From the NCBI GenBank assembly GCA_017470605.1, contig JAFUYH010000026.1, positions 61,333-125,332 on the forward strand: a stretch of 64,000 nt of DNA. Reading direction: 5' to 3'. Source of the stretch: Treponema sp. GTDB taxonomy: Bacteria > Spirochaetota > Spirochaetia > Treponematales > Treponemataceae. Both the position numbers and the translations under genes were made by a program. Each line of letters starts with the position of its first letter. Position 1 is the first letter of the stretch. Shown piece by piece: positions 8,414-15,988 of the stretch. Under the pieces are notes generated by a model. It saw only the letters and a program-made list of their open reading frames with translations. It ran no database searches and was not told the origin of the DNA.

Positions 8414-9640
8414 ATGAAAAAAATCGTAATGGGAATTGCAGCACTTGCTATGGCTGCTTCTGTATTTGCGGTAGATTTTGCGGCTCGTACTGTAATGGAA
8501 GGCAGTATCGCTGGAGGAACTATCGATATTGATGGAGACAAAGAAAAAGAAGGAACATTGACCTTCTGGAATCTGTCTGCAAAAGATCAGAAAGATGCCG
8601 ATGCACTGGTTGTTTCTGTAAATAATGATAACGCTGGAGCAAAATTCCAGATGTGGTATAAATATGACGGAACTGACCCTATGAATCTAGGAGTTAGAGG
8701 TGCAAATATTTGGTTCAAGCCAATTGATATGCTTAAGGTTACAGTTGGTGACGTTTCCTTGAAAACTTTTGGAGAAACATTGGACTACTGGAAATCTCCA
8801 GATGGTGGAGATGCTGCAACTCATCAGACTTGGAGCTGGTCAGGCTATTCATCTATTGAAGGTGCCGGTATTGCATTGGAATTGACTCCTGTAGATGGGC
8901 TCTGGATTGCAGGAGGACTTGTAGCAAAAACTGGCAGCGACTTTGCAGCTATTAAATTTAACAGCAAAGATGATGAAACATATGCATCTTGGGGAATTGA
9001 TGTAAAGTATGGTCTTGCAGGTGTTGCAGGAATTCCAATGAATATTGCTGCTTCATATCGTGATGCAGGAAAAGATGGAGTAAAGATTGCTGCAATTGGT
9101 GCTGAATATGGAAATCGCTATGGTTCAGGTCTGTATGCATTGTTCAATGCCCGCTTTAGATTTGAGAACTTCTCTTATTCTGCTGTAGATTCAAAAGTAG
9201 GTGCTTATGGAACTTCATACACATGGAAAAAAAAGAATGCACTTCAGGCTGTAGCATTTGATACAATGTTCAGATACAAGGTAGAAGCATTAGAAATCTT
9301 AGGACGTTTCCCTGTAACTCTCAGAACTGTACAGGATGTAACTGCAAATGGAAAGAAGGCTTCTGATTATGATTTCAAAAATCCATCATGGATGTCATAT
9401 GAATTGAAGGTTATCTATGCTCTTGACGGTCTTAATGTATATCTGGATGTAGAAAATGATACAGCAGTCACATTCGACAAGAACTTTGCAGAAACATGTC
9501 TTGATATGAATGTACAGCCTGGTATTACTTGCAATTTTGGCGGAGCAGCATTAGACCTTGGATTGAAGCTGGATATTCCTAACAAGAAGGGTGCTAACCT
9601 TGGATGGTCTGTACCTTTCAATGTTGCAATCGCATTCTAA
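8414..9640 (+). CDS. Porin-like outer membrane beta-barrel protein, paralogue 1
   Basis: 408 residues. An N-terminal signal peptide (MKKIVMGIAALAMAASVFA) is followed by a protein of alternating aromatic/polar strands, ending in a terminal phenylalanine strand (VPFNVAIAF) typical of outer membrane barrels. The segment KDQKDADALVVS...WFKPIDMLKVTVGD is shared with paralogues 15989-17134 and 18997-20226. A role in nutrient uptake or the surface layer is inferred. The lipoprotein gene follows after 26 nt in the same direction. The ribosome site is GAGG in the conserved leader block. Confidence 0.75.
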   Translation: MKKIVMGIAALAMAASVFAVDFAARTVMEGSIAGGTIDIDGDKEKEGTLTFWNLSAKDQKDADALVVSVNNDNAGAKFQMWYKYDGTDPMNLGVRGANIWFKPIDMLKVTVGDVSLKTFGETLDYWKSPDGGDAATHQTWSWSGYSSIEGAGIALELTPVDGLWIAGGLVAKTGSDFAAIKFNSKDDETYASWGIDVKYGLAGVAGIPMNIAASYRDAGKDGVKIAAIGAEYGNRYGSGLYALFNARFRFENFSYSAVDSKVGAYGTSYTWKKKNALQAVAFDTMFRYKVEALEILGRFPVTLRTVQDVTANGKKASDYDFKNPSWMSYELKVIYALDGLNVYLDVENDTAVTFDKNFAETCLDMNVQPGITCNFGGAALDLGLKLDIPNKKGANLGWSVPFNVAIAF

Positions 9641-9666
9641 TTTAGAGAACAAAGGAGATTAATAAA

Positions 9667-10263
9667 ATGAAAAAAATAGCAAAAATTTTTACTGCAGTAA
9701 GTTTTGCTGCAACAGTATTGCTGGCATCTTGTTCTTTTAATGGTGAGCTTACTTCAGAAGCTGTTAAGTTGCCAGAAAGTTCTGGAATTTATGCCGGAGC
9801 AAAATCTACAACTGTTACAACGCCTGGCGGATATGGCGAAGCTGCGTTAATAGAAGAAGACGGTGTTGAGGTTGTAAAAGTAAAAGCCGGCTCATGGATG
9901 ACTGCATCAGTTAATTTAGCAAATAAAATTAATGCAAAAGATGCAAAAACAATGAAGGTTATTGCAAAGGTTGGAACTGGATTTACTCCAGCTGATGCTA
10001 TAGTCTTTGAATTCTCTTCGGAAGATGGAAAAACAACTGCAATTTCTACATGGTCTGTTCCAACTTTTATGAAGGATCTGTCAACTTCTTACAAGATTTA
10101 TGAAGTAGAACTGTCTGATGAATTGAAAGCTGGAAAATCAGATCAGGGCAGACATCTCGCTGCTGTAACAGATGCCTGTGACTGGTCTAAAATCTCTTCA
10201 ATCCATATCGACCCTCGTGGAGCTGAAGGAGACATTTACATCCGCGATATTATCTTTGAGTAA
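9667..10263 (+). CDS. Secreted lipoprotein of unknown function
   Basis: 198 residues with a lipoprotein signal peptide and lipobox LLASC (Cys at about residue 22). The mature part looks like a single beta-sandwich domain, with alternating strands and a closing GDIYIRDIIFE. This resembles the architecture of carbohydrate-binding-like modules, but I do not recognise a family. It is co-directional with and close to the upstream porin, so both probably form one transcript ending at the terminator at 10285. A substrate-binding partner for the porin is speculation. Confidence 0.65.
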   Translation: MKKIAKIFTAVSFAATVLLASCSFNGELTSEAVKLPESSGIYAGAKSTTVTTPGGYGEAALIEEDGVEVVKVKAGSWMTASVNLANKINAKDAKTMKVIAKVGTGFTPADAIVFEFSSEDGKTTAISTWSVPTFMKDLSTSYKIYEVELSDELKAGKSDQGRHLAAVTDACDWSKISSIHIDPRGAEGDIYIRDIIFE

Positions 10264-10284
10264 TCAAAAATAGTATTATATCCT

Positions 10285-10326
10285 AAAGCAGCCATGTCGT
10301 AAAAAACATGGCTGCTTTTTTTTCTA
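10285..10326 (+). terminator. Rho-independent terminator after the lipoprotein
   Basis: The perfect 12-bp stem aaagcagccatg / catggctgcttt with a 10-nt loop is followed by a T-run. Confidence 0.85.
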
Positions 10327-11083
10327 TCAATTGATGTTCCTGATATTTTTTGCCAGGGCAAAGACAGCATAATGCGGAATGGTCAGAATGTCATTTTCCT
10401 TGTTGTATCCAAAATTGTTGGAAGAAATTTTTATGGCTGTGCAGTTTCCGTAAAAAACACCTGCAAGAGTATTTCGTCTTTCTTTGACAAAAAAATCAGA
10501 CTGGTTTACCTGACTCTGATATGTAAAAATTCCTTCATCTGCAAGGTAAAGCCTGAACAGACCTGAAGATTCCTCCTGCAGAGGAAGATTTACGTGCCCT
10601 TTTATATTGTGACAACGGTAAATTACATGAGCAAGTTCCAGCCATTCATATGCATTAAAATAATCACGATTTGACTTACCTTTTTCAATACAGGAAATTT
10701 TAAAATTTTTGTTTTCTTTATTTAGCTGTGAAAAAATGTTTTTATACACATTTCTGGTTTTTACTTACCAGAGAACCTGTTGCAATTACAGGAAGTTCCT
10801 TGTGATCCTGACAGAAATATTTTAAGGAAGAAAGTACCTGATGGCACTGCTGAACTTCTATGTAAGTGATATATTTATCTGCATCAGAAGTTGTGGAAAA
10901 GAATGCCCTGGACTGCTCATCTTTCTTTAAGTCTATGTATAAGAAATCCTTAAAATAACGCTTTGCAAAGAGCTCTTTTACAAGATATGTTTTGCCAACC
11001 TGCCTTGCTCCCCATACAATCAGAGGCTTGCGTACAGAGGAATGTAACCATTTTTCTAAATCGCTTAATTTTATTCGTTCCAT
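10327..11083 (-). pseudogene. Broken DUF4143-family AAA ATPase gene
   Basis: The 5' piece (11083-10742) encodes an ATPase start with P-loop GARQVGKTYL and TGSLVS, then runs into a stop. The 3' piece (10749-10327, another frame) begins in the middle of the DUF4143 domain (FSQLNKENKNFKIS). It aligns with FSQLSKHEKKFRLV-type sequence of the intact relative at 17496-18848. Roughly 120-150 residues are missing between the pieces, and the C-terminal nuclease-like part is also absent. Deletion plus frameshift is the simplest reading. An upstream triple repeat (11099-11183) is still present. Confidence 0.8.
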
Positions 11084-11098
11084 TTTCAACTCAAATAT

Positions 11099-11183
11099 AA
11101 AATACAAGTTTTATGAACTTTATACATGGTGTAAATACAAGTTTTATAATGTTTTTACTATTCTGAAATACAAGTTTTATAAT
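11099..11183 (-). repeat. Three phased copies of TAAAACTTGTATTT before the broken ATPase
   Basis: On the plus strand, aaatacaagttttat occurs at 11099, 11133 and 11166, a spacing of 34 and 33 bp. Read toward the gene, each copy is TAAAACTTGTATTT, the last ending about 15 nt before the ATG. A matching arrangement precedes the intact homologue at 17496. Too few copies and no spacers of CRISPR type; operator or tandem promoter sites are more likely. Confidence 0.65.
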
Positions 11184-11237
11184 CTAAAAAATTATTTATA
11201 TATATTATTTTGACATACAATTAAGCAAGTCCAAAAT

Positions 11238-12065
11238 CTATTTCTTGTGTTCAGAAATAAGCTTATTAATTTCTTCAACAGACATTTTCAGAGATTTTGA
11301 GATTATTTCAACAGGAACTCCATTGTTATGCAGCTCAACGGCGGCATCACATGATTTCTGCCTGATACCAGCTTGCATCCCCTGCATTCTTCCTTCTTCA
11401 TGCGACCTTTCTTTTTCGTCTTCCAAAATGTCCTGAAAAAACATATAGTCATCCTCCCATTCGGAACGGGCTTTTGCGTCATTTGAAGAAACTTCAAGCC
11501 TGTCTGTAAAATCTGACTGGGGTTTATTTTCATACACAAAACGCAAAACTGCTTTAAGTTCATCATTTTGAGTTATTTTACTGTATGCACTTGCATTATA
11601 AAAAACTATATGACTTTTGTCATTATAAGGAATCTTGTCTGTCTCTAAAAATGTAGTTTTCCTAGTATATACAGGAAGCTTCTGCCCAAAAGGGTCATCA
11701 ATGCAAATAAAGACAATAAAACTTTCTTTAAGATTATTAAACTTAGTACGCCGTTTAGTTGTTGCTACATCCGACGCACTCTGATAATACCTTGCCCTTA
11801 AAAGAAGAGAATCATAATCTCCAGTTTGCATTTCAAGATTAAAGGTTCTGTTGCTGTCTTTTACATAGACATCCATGCGGATTCCCCGCCCTTCATAATA
11901 GTTTTCAATTTGATTTTCTGTATTCAGATATTCGAGACGCTCAACCTTTATTCCTAAAAGAATTTCAATAAATCTTTTGCACAAATCTTCATTCAGCATT
12001 ACCTTACAGAAAATAAAATTGTCCGAAAAAGTAAGCTCGTTCCATGGTTTAGAAAACTGACTCAT
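11238..12065 (-). CDS. Rpn-family recombination-promoting nuclease / PD-(D/E)XK putative transposase
   Basis: 275 residues. The N-terminus (KPWNELTFSDNFIFCKVM, then ...RIL-type helices) and the nuclease core GIRMDVYVKDSNRTFNLEMQ with D...E-x-Q are typical of the PD-(D/E)XK family that includes Rpn proteins. The C-terminal Glu/Arg-rich helix and a short HTH-like end (VEIISKSLKMSVEEINKLI) also fit. Such genes are common, multi-copy accessory genes. Members tested in E. coli are nucleases that raise recombination. The ribosome site AGGTGGTGATTT precedes ATG 12065. The neighbours are a porin and a decayed ATPase, fitting a recombination-prone region. Confidence 0.8.
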   Translation of the reverse strand: MSQFSKPWNELTFSDNFIFCKVMLNEDLCKRFIEILLGIKVERLEYLNTENQIENYYEGRGIRMDVYVKDSNRTFNLEMQTGDYDSLLLRARYYQSASDVATTKRRTKFNNLKESFIVFICIDDPFGQKLPVYTRKTTFLETDKIPYNDKSHIVFYNASAYSKITQNDELKAVLRFVYENKPQSDFTDRLEVSSNDAKARSEWEDDYMFFQDILEDEKERSHEEGRMQGMQAGIRQKSCDAAVELHNNGVPVEIISKSLKMSVEEINKLISEHKK

Positions 12066-12100
12066 AAATCACCACCTATTAAAATAAGAAATAAAAAAAA

Positions 12101-12130
12101 AGGACTTGATAAGTTTTCCTTATAAGTCCT
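12101..12130 (-). terminator. Terminator-like hairpin in front of the Rpn gene
   Basis: On the minus strand aggactt.ataag pairs with cttatcaagtcct and is followed by nine Ts, only about 25-30 nt before the Rpn ribosome site. It may stop read-through from upstream or attenuate the nuclease gene. A possible promoter (TTGTAT ... TATTAT) lies on its upstream side at about 12135-12165. Confidence 0.55.
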
Positions 12131-12214
12131 ATATATATAATAGTTCGTGATTGTTCATTTTATACAATGGTTTGGAAAATATTTGATAAAAAATTTAAAA
12201 AAATAAAAGTTGAA

Positions 12215-12333
12215 GGGGATGTCTAATAAGATTTGGGACTGCGGTCATTGAGCTTGTCGAAATGACCATTTACACTATATGCGGTGGTTTCTACAAGCTC
12301 AACCACCGCATTACTTACTTATTAGACATTCCC
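12215..12333. mobile_element. 119-bp palindromic MITE-like element, GGGGATG family, copy 2
   Basis: The ends ggggatgtctaataag (12215-12230) and cttattagacattccc (12318-12333) are inverted repeats with one mismatch. Two hairpin modules lie inside: 12243-12267 (ggtcatt...aatgacc) and 12281-12309 (gcggtggtt...aaccaccgc). They carry the GAGCTTGT / ACAAGCTC loop in opposite orientations. No coding capacity and no clear target duplication. With the hairpin at 12101 and the terminator at 12430 it fills most of the gap 12066-12489. Confidence 0.65.
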
Positions 12334-12429
12334 ATTATTAAATTTTATTGACTTTCATCTGTAGCCCTTCCAAAACAAATTGTTTCTTTTTTATAAGCAT
12401 TTGGTAGCATTTATAAGTGATGATAAAAC

Positions 12430-12467
12430 AACAAGGCCGTTCCTCGCAAGGGGAACGGCCTTGTTTG
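12430..12467 (-). terminator. Terminator after porin paralogue 2
   Basis: The strong perfect stem aacaaggccgttcc / ggaacggccttgtt has a short loop. A T-rich tract follows on the minus strand. Confidence 0.8.
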
Positions 12468-12489
12468 TTATAAGAACTGTGTCAGTTTG

Positions 12490-13626
12490 TTAGAATGCTA
12501 CAGAACATACAACAGGTACGTCAAACTTGAAGTGCTCCTGAATATAAAGATCAACTGCGACATCCAAAGAACAAGAACCAACATTGAATGCAACACCAGG
12601 TTTTGCTTCAAGAGAGAAAGAATCTGCCAAAGCATTGTCACACTTTAAGTACAGATATGGAGTGCATCCGTTGATGCCGTATGTTGCTTTTGCTGTAAAT
12701 CCTACAAATGCACCTTTTCCAAAGCCTGCAACATTTGCAAGTTTGTCCTGAGCAATGTCTGTCTTTACTTTTTCAGTTGCATATCCACCAACTACAAATG
12801 CTGACAATCCTAATGCATCAATGTTAGTTGTTGCGAAAGCTTCTGCTCTTACAATTCCAAAGTTCCAGTCATCATCGAAGCCTGTAAGTACATTTACAAA
12901 CATTTTAACATTTCCGAATGTATTGTCATATCCAACACCGAAGTCAGCTCCTGGACAGTAAACAACAACTCCACCATTACCCCAGTCTGTATATTTCTGG
13001 TTTGTATTCAAATCTGCATATGCGCCAATTGTTCCAACACCATCAATTGCATAACTCAACTTAATGTATGTTTCTCCAATTACAGGATCTGCTTTGTCAG
13101 CCTTAGTAAACCAGCCGTTAATTTTTGTTACACGATCCCATCCAAAGTTTGCAGAAGACCAACCAGATACTAAGAATACATCTGCATTAAATCCACCAGA
13201 AGAAAGAGAAAGAGCAACACCATTGCTATCTATGCCAGTTGCACCATTAGAATAATCTATAGTTTCCTGACTAAGGCCAGATGTGAAGTTACCAACTGTA
13301 ATTTTCAAAATATCGATTGGTTTGAACCAAATACTGTAATTGATATTACTAACAGCTTCTGTTGCGCCAGAGTCAAAGAACTTCATTGAAGCTCCAGCCT
13401 GATCTCCACTTGCAGTCATTGAGAAACTTGGATTCCAAGACTGTCCACCTTCGGCAATACCAATTGCTGTTATATTCTTCTTCCATACTCCACCAGCATT
13501 CCAGTCCTGATATTCTCCATAACTGAATAAGTCACCTAATAAGTTTACCTTTGCAGAAACATCTGCTGCAAAAATGCTAGAAGCAAGCACTGCTGCTGCT
13601 CCAATAATTCCAACGATTTTTTTCAT
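12490..13626 (-). CDS. Porin-like outer membrane beta-barrel protein, paralogue 2
   Basis: 378 residues with signal peptide MKKIVGIIGAAAVLASSIFA and a C-terminal VPVVCSVAF barrel strand. The mature region (SGDQAGASMKFFD, IWFKPIDILKITVGN, SLDVAVDL) belongs with paralogue 5 (20842) rather than with 1, 3 and 4. The signal peptide DNA, however, is almost identical to that of paralogue 4, and the leader is the type B leader shared with paralogue 3. This mismatch points to recombination of 5' modules. A surface or uptake role is inferred only from the barrel character. Confidence 0.75.
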   Translation of the reverse strand: MKKIVGIIGAAAVLASSIFAADVSAKVNLLGDLFSYGEYQDWNAGGVWKKNITAIGIAEGGQSWNPSFSMTASGDQAGASMKFFDSGATEAVSNINYSIWFKPIDILKITVGNFTSGLSQETIDYSNGATGIDSNGVALSLSSGGFNADVFLVSGWSSANFGWDRVTKINGWFTKADKADPVIGETYIKLSYAIDGVGTIGAYADLNTNQKYTDWGNGGVVVYCPGADFGVGYDNTFGNVKMFVNVLTGFDDDWNFGIVRAEAFATTNIDALGLSAFVVGGYATEKVKTDIAQDKLANVAGFGKGAFVGFTAKATYGINGCTPYLYLKCDNALADSFSLEAKPGVAFNVGSCSLDVAVDLYIQEHFKFDVPVVCSVAF

Positions 13627-13856
13627 TTGAAAAAATCCTCGGTTAAAATCGGAGAGGTGCAGCCCTGCCTGCCGCGGAAAGTTTCATGCCAGGTGGAAAA
13701 AATTTTATAAAAATTTATCGGAATTTTGCGGGAGGAAGAAGCAAAAATCAGAGGGGATAAAATTAAGTTTTTTAAGTAACAGAAAGGTTTTTGCGGGGAA
13801 AATTGAGCGGACAAGCAGGAAGACATCCTTGATTTTGGGATTTTTTTTAGGTAAAA
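13627..13856 (-). promoter_or_regulatory. Type B porin leader, copy 1
   Basis: About 230 nt upstream of paralogue 2 are nearly identical to 17135-17363. Shared blocks include cacctctccgattttaaccg, tggcatgaaactttccgcgg and gcttgtccgctcaattttcc (minus-strand reading). The block ends in the same GAGGATTTTTTCAA ribosome-site sequence as type A. The remainder of the gap (13857-13972) is AT-rich and unassigned. Confidence 0.65.
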
Positions 13857-13972
13857 GTTTTTTGCAGCAGAGGCTTTCTTCTTGCCTTCATATACAAAAT
13901 GTTTAAGTAAAAGAGTCGCGGTGATATTTAAATATTTCCCCAAATTTTGAAAAATTAAGAGCAGAGGTTTTT

Positions 13973-14206
13973 ATGATTCAACTTAAATCAGATAAATGGA
14001 TTGAAGGTTATGCTTTTTCTGTTCATACGATTTACAGTATTTACATTGGTGAAAATGAATATGGACATCCTCAGTTTGATACAAAAAGAAGTCCGATGGG
14101 TGAACTCGTATACAGATTAAAGTATAAGCAGGACATTTCTGTTTTACCGAATATAATTACCTTATTAAAATCTGTATGCTTTCGCACTTACCCAGACAAG
14201 GATTAA
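13973..14206 (+). CDS. Short protein resembling the N-terminus of a ComF-like phosphoribosyltransferase, probably truncated
   Basis: 77 residues. The phrase EYGHPQFDTKRSPMGELVYR and the lead-in KWIEGYAFSVHT resemble the N-terminal part of ComF-like phosphoribosyltransferases as I remember them. The catalytic PRPP-binding part is absent because the frame stops after SVCFRTYPDKD. It is either a truncated gene or an independent small domain. The SLOG gene follows after 6 nt, so the pair is a likely operon. Ribosome site AGAGG precedes the ATG. The family call is from memory and tentative. Confidence 0.5.
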   Translation: MIQLKSDKWIEGYAFSVHTIYSIYIGENEYGHPQFDTKRSPMGELVYRLKYKQDISVLPNIITLLKSVCFRTYPDKD

Positions 14207-14212
14207 TGACTG

Positions 14213-14686
14213 ATGAAAGTTTTTGTTTCTGGTTCAATAAGCATAAAGTCTCTTCCAATAATTGCCATTCAGAAACTGGACGGTATAATGAAAAGTAACC
14301 TTACCGTAATCCTGGGGGATGCAAACGGAACAGACTTCCTTGTACAAGACTATCTATATAATCATCATTATGAAAATGTCAGAGTGTATTATGCCGGAAA
14401 TTCCATTAGAAACAATGTTGGTAAATGGATGACGCTAAATGTTCCTTCAATGGGGCTGAAAGGCAGGGAAAAATTCACACTGAAAGATATAAAGATGGCT
14501 GAAGATTCTGATTATGGACTGATGATTTGGGATGGCGTAAGCAAGGGAACTAAAAGAAATATTGATGAAATGCTATCTCTTAAAAAGCATTTTTATGTAG
14601 TAATGAATAACCTGCTGCTTACAGATAAAGATTTTTTTACGGAATCAAAAGAGAAGGTTCTTCAGAACGAACTGTTTGCAATTTAA
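14213..14686 (+). CDS. SLOG-superfamily (Rossmann-like nucleotide-binding) protein
   Basis: 157 residues beginning MKVFVSGSISIKSLP. The phosphate-binding-like turn ILGDANGTDFLVQDYL (about residues 40-55) and the AEDSDYGLMIWDGVSKGT segment (about 100-117) are those of SLOG proteins. These bind or generate nucleotide derivatives in stress and defence settings. No catalytic function can be assigned. It is coupled to the ComF-like fragment upstream. The 3' end overlaps a small antisense ORF. Confidence 0.6.
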   Translation: MKVFVSGSISIKSLPIIAIQKLDGIMKSNLTVILGDANGTDFLVQDYLYNHHYENVRVYYAGNSIRNNVGKWMTLNVPSMGLKGREKFTLKDIKMAEDSDYGLMIWDGVSKGTKRNIDEMLSLKKHFYVVMNNLLLTDKDFFTESKEKVLQNELFAI

Positions 14687-14855
14687 TTAACCTTACTTGA
14701 AAAAGAAACGCTCCCCGCGAGAGGAGCGTCTTTGCAGCTTCTAAGATGGTCAGGTTTTCTGGTACTTCTGGCAGTAATTCCAAGCCTTTGTACGGTGTCT
14801 GGATGTACTCTTTTGCTGCTTCTTCGTCTATGTTTTGGTCTGTAAGTATTTGCAT
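14637..14855 (-). CDS. Small ORF of unknown function, probably a gene remnant
   Basis: ATG 14855 has a good ribosome site (GAGGGG, 5-nt spacing), and the first ~45 residues (ILTDQNIDEEAAKEYI, ENLTILEAAKTLLSR) look like a real acidic helical protein. The reading frame then crosses a hairpin (14708-14729) and enters the antisense of the SLOG gene, which is unlikely native sequence. I take this as the preserved 5' end of a truncated gene. A fragment of porin-type leader lies upstream (14885-14960). Confidence 0.4.
   Translation of the reverse strand: MQILTDQNIDEEAAKEYIQTPYKGLELLPEVPENLTILEAAKTLLSRGAFLFQVRLIKLQTVRSEEPSLLIP
14708..14729. terminator. Short terminator-like hairpin
   Basis: Stem acgctcc / ggagcgt. 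A T-rich stretch follows on the minus strand and a weaker one on the plus strand. It could end the SLOG transcript. Confidence 0.5.
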
Positions 14856-14884
14856 TTTTCCCCTCAATTGTAGCCTGTGTTTTT

Positions 14885-14960
14885 TAAATAAAGTCGATTA
14901 AAATCGGAGAGGGGGAATGGCCTTTCGTGAGTAAAGTTTCGTAGCAGGTGAGAATTTTGT
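14885..14960 (-). repeat. Degenerate fragment of the type B porin leader
   Basis: cgattaaaatcggagaggg and aaagtttcgtagcaggtgag (plus strand) resemble the start of the type B leaders (ttaaaatcggagaggtgcag, aaagtttcatgccaggtgg). The porin gene itself is absent here. Confidence 0.45.
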
Positions 14961-15093
14961 TTTATTACATCTGTTGCAGTAAATTATTTACATAACATTT
15001 AAGTCATTTCAAAAAAATATACACTTCGAGGAAAATTTTACATTCGATTTTTATTTTACATTTCTATAACCTATTTTGACATATACGGAAATA

Positions 15094-15501
15094 TTATACA
15101 GAAATAATACATTCTTCCCTATAATAAGGAATTAACTCATCGTGAGTAAGAAAGGACATTTTTTCTGATTTTGCCTGACAAATTAACATTCTGTCAAAAG
15201 GGTCTTTGTGTGGTCGTGGTGCATCTTTAGAATATTGCAAAGTATTTAATAAGGTAATCTGTCCAGAAAGTAATGGAAGAAATGTCATTCCAGATTCCCT
15301 GCACAAATCATCTAAACGTTTTCCAGAGAAAGGAAATATATCAGGATGGAGTATATTTTTAATTTCAGATTCCCAAATACTTAAAGGACTGTAAAAAACT
15401 TCATTATTTGAATTCATTATAAAATCAAAAGCTTTTGATGACAATCTGGAATCTGCTGTATGAAACCAAACTAGAATATGAGTATCAAGTAATAAATTCA
15501 T
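15094..15501 (-). CDS. PIN-domain ribonuclease toxin (VapC type)
   Basis: 135 residues. The acidic PIN residues are visible in LLLDTHILVWF (Asp near residue 6), Glu in SIWESEIKN, and DPFDRMLICQA near the C-terminus. Toxins of this fold cleave RNA and are held inactive by the antitoxin encoded just upstream. The antitoxin stop and toxin start are separated by one base, the normal antitoxin-first order. Confidence 0.85.
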   Translation of the reverse strand: MNLLLDTHILVWFHTADSRLSSKAFDFIMNSNNEVFYSPLSIWESEIKNILHPDIFPFSGKRLDDLCRESGMTFLPLLSGQITLLNTLQYSKDAPRPHKDPFDRMLICQAKSEKMSFLTHDELIPYYREECIISV

Positions 15502-15502
15502 T

Positions 15503-15730
15503 TTAAACCCCGAACATGTCTGCTATTTCATTATCATATAAATTTATGTCATCGGGATATTTAAATTCACCTCTTGCAAGCCCATGAAGCAAGTGTTTTG
15601 AAGCATTCTTTTTTTCTGGAACAATTTCTTTTTCAGATAAGCTTAAAATTATATCAAGGAAGGAAGAAACCTGATCAAAATATTGTTCTGGAATTGCCTG
15701 TAATTTTTCTTCTAAAACAGCGTATGACAT
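15503..15730 (-). CDS. Antitoxin partner of the PIN toxin (DUF2281-like)
   Basis: 75 residues. A helical N-terminus (LEEKLQAIPEQYFDQVSSFLDIIL) is followed by a linker and the tail ARGEFKYPDDINLYDNEIADMFGV, which resembles the toxin-binding tails of small VapB/DUF2281 antitoxins. The position immediately before the PIN toxin is the main evidence. Confidence 0.75.
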   Translation of the reverse strand: MSYAVLEEKLQAIPEQYFDQVSSFLDIILSLSEKEIVPEKKNASKHLLHGLARGEFKYPDDINLYDNEIADMFGV

Positions 15731-15764
15731 ATTTATACCCCCGAAGAATTATTATAGCATGATT

Positions 15765-15917
15765 TTACAAGAGATGCAAAATAATAGGTGGATTCTTACA
15801 ATACATCTGCCAGAAAGAATTTTGAGACATATTATTGTAGATACTATGTGAACTTGCTTTATTTTCTGAACCTTTAACACATTCTAATTTTTTTATAATA
15901 GCCTGTTCAAGTGGCAT
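15765..15917 (-). CDS. Small ORF, 50 residues, unknown
   Basis: ATG 15917 is preceded by AGGAA at a plausible distance. The protein begins MPLEQAIIKKLECVKGSENK and ends with a hydrophobic PPIILHLL. It lies between the antitoxin promoter region and the terminator of porin paralogue 3. It may be a remnant, as I recognise no family. Confidence 0.3.
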   Translation of the reverse strand: MPLEQAIIKKLECVKGSENKASSHSIYNNMSQNSFWQMYCKNPPIILHLL

Positions 15918-15930
15918 ATGATATTCCTAT

Positions 15931-15972
15931 TTAAAAAAAAAGAACCTGCATCTCGGAAAAGATGCAGGTTCT
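15931..15972 (-). terminator. Terminator after porin paralogue 3
   Basis: Perfect 13-bp stem agaacctgcatct / agatgcaggttct. A long T-run follows on the minus strand. Confidence 0.85.
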
Positions 15973-15988
15973 TTAGCATTAACTTATG

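Noticed and set aside
11099..11183. Possible CRISPR array
   Set aside because: Only three short, imperfect repeats with about 18-bp AT-rich gaps, no cas genes, and the same layout upstream of another ATPase gene.
13623..13943. A 106-residue ORF that covers porin leader B and stops across the porin start (ATGA), possible leader peptide
   Set aside because: The second copy of the leader (17131-17382) has indels that put most of the sequence in another frame, and leader A has a stop in this frame. Conservation is of nucleotides, not of a protein.
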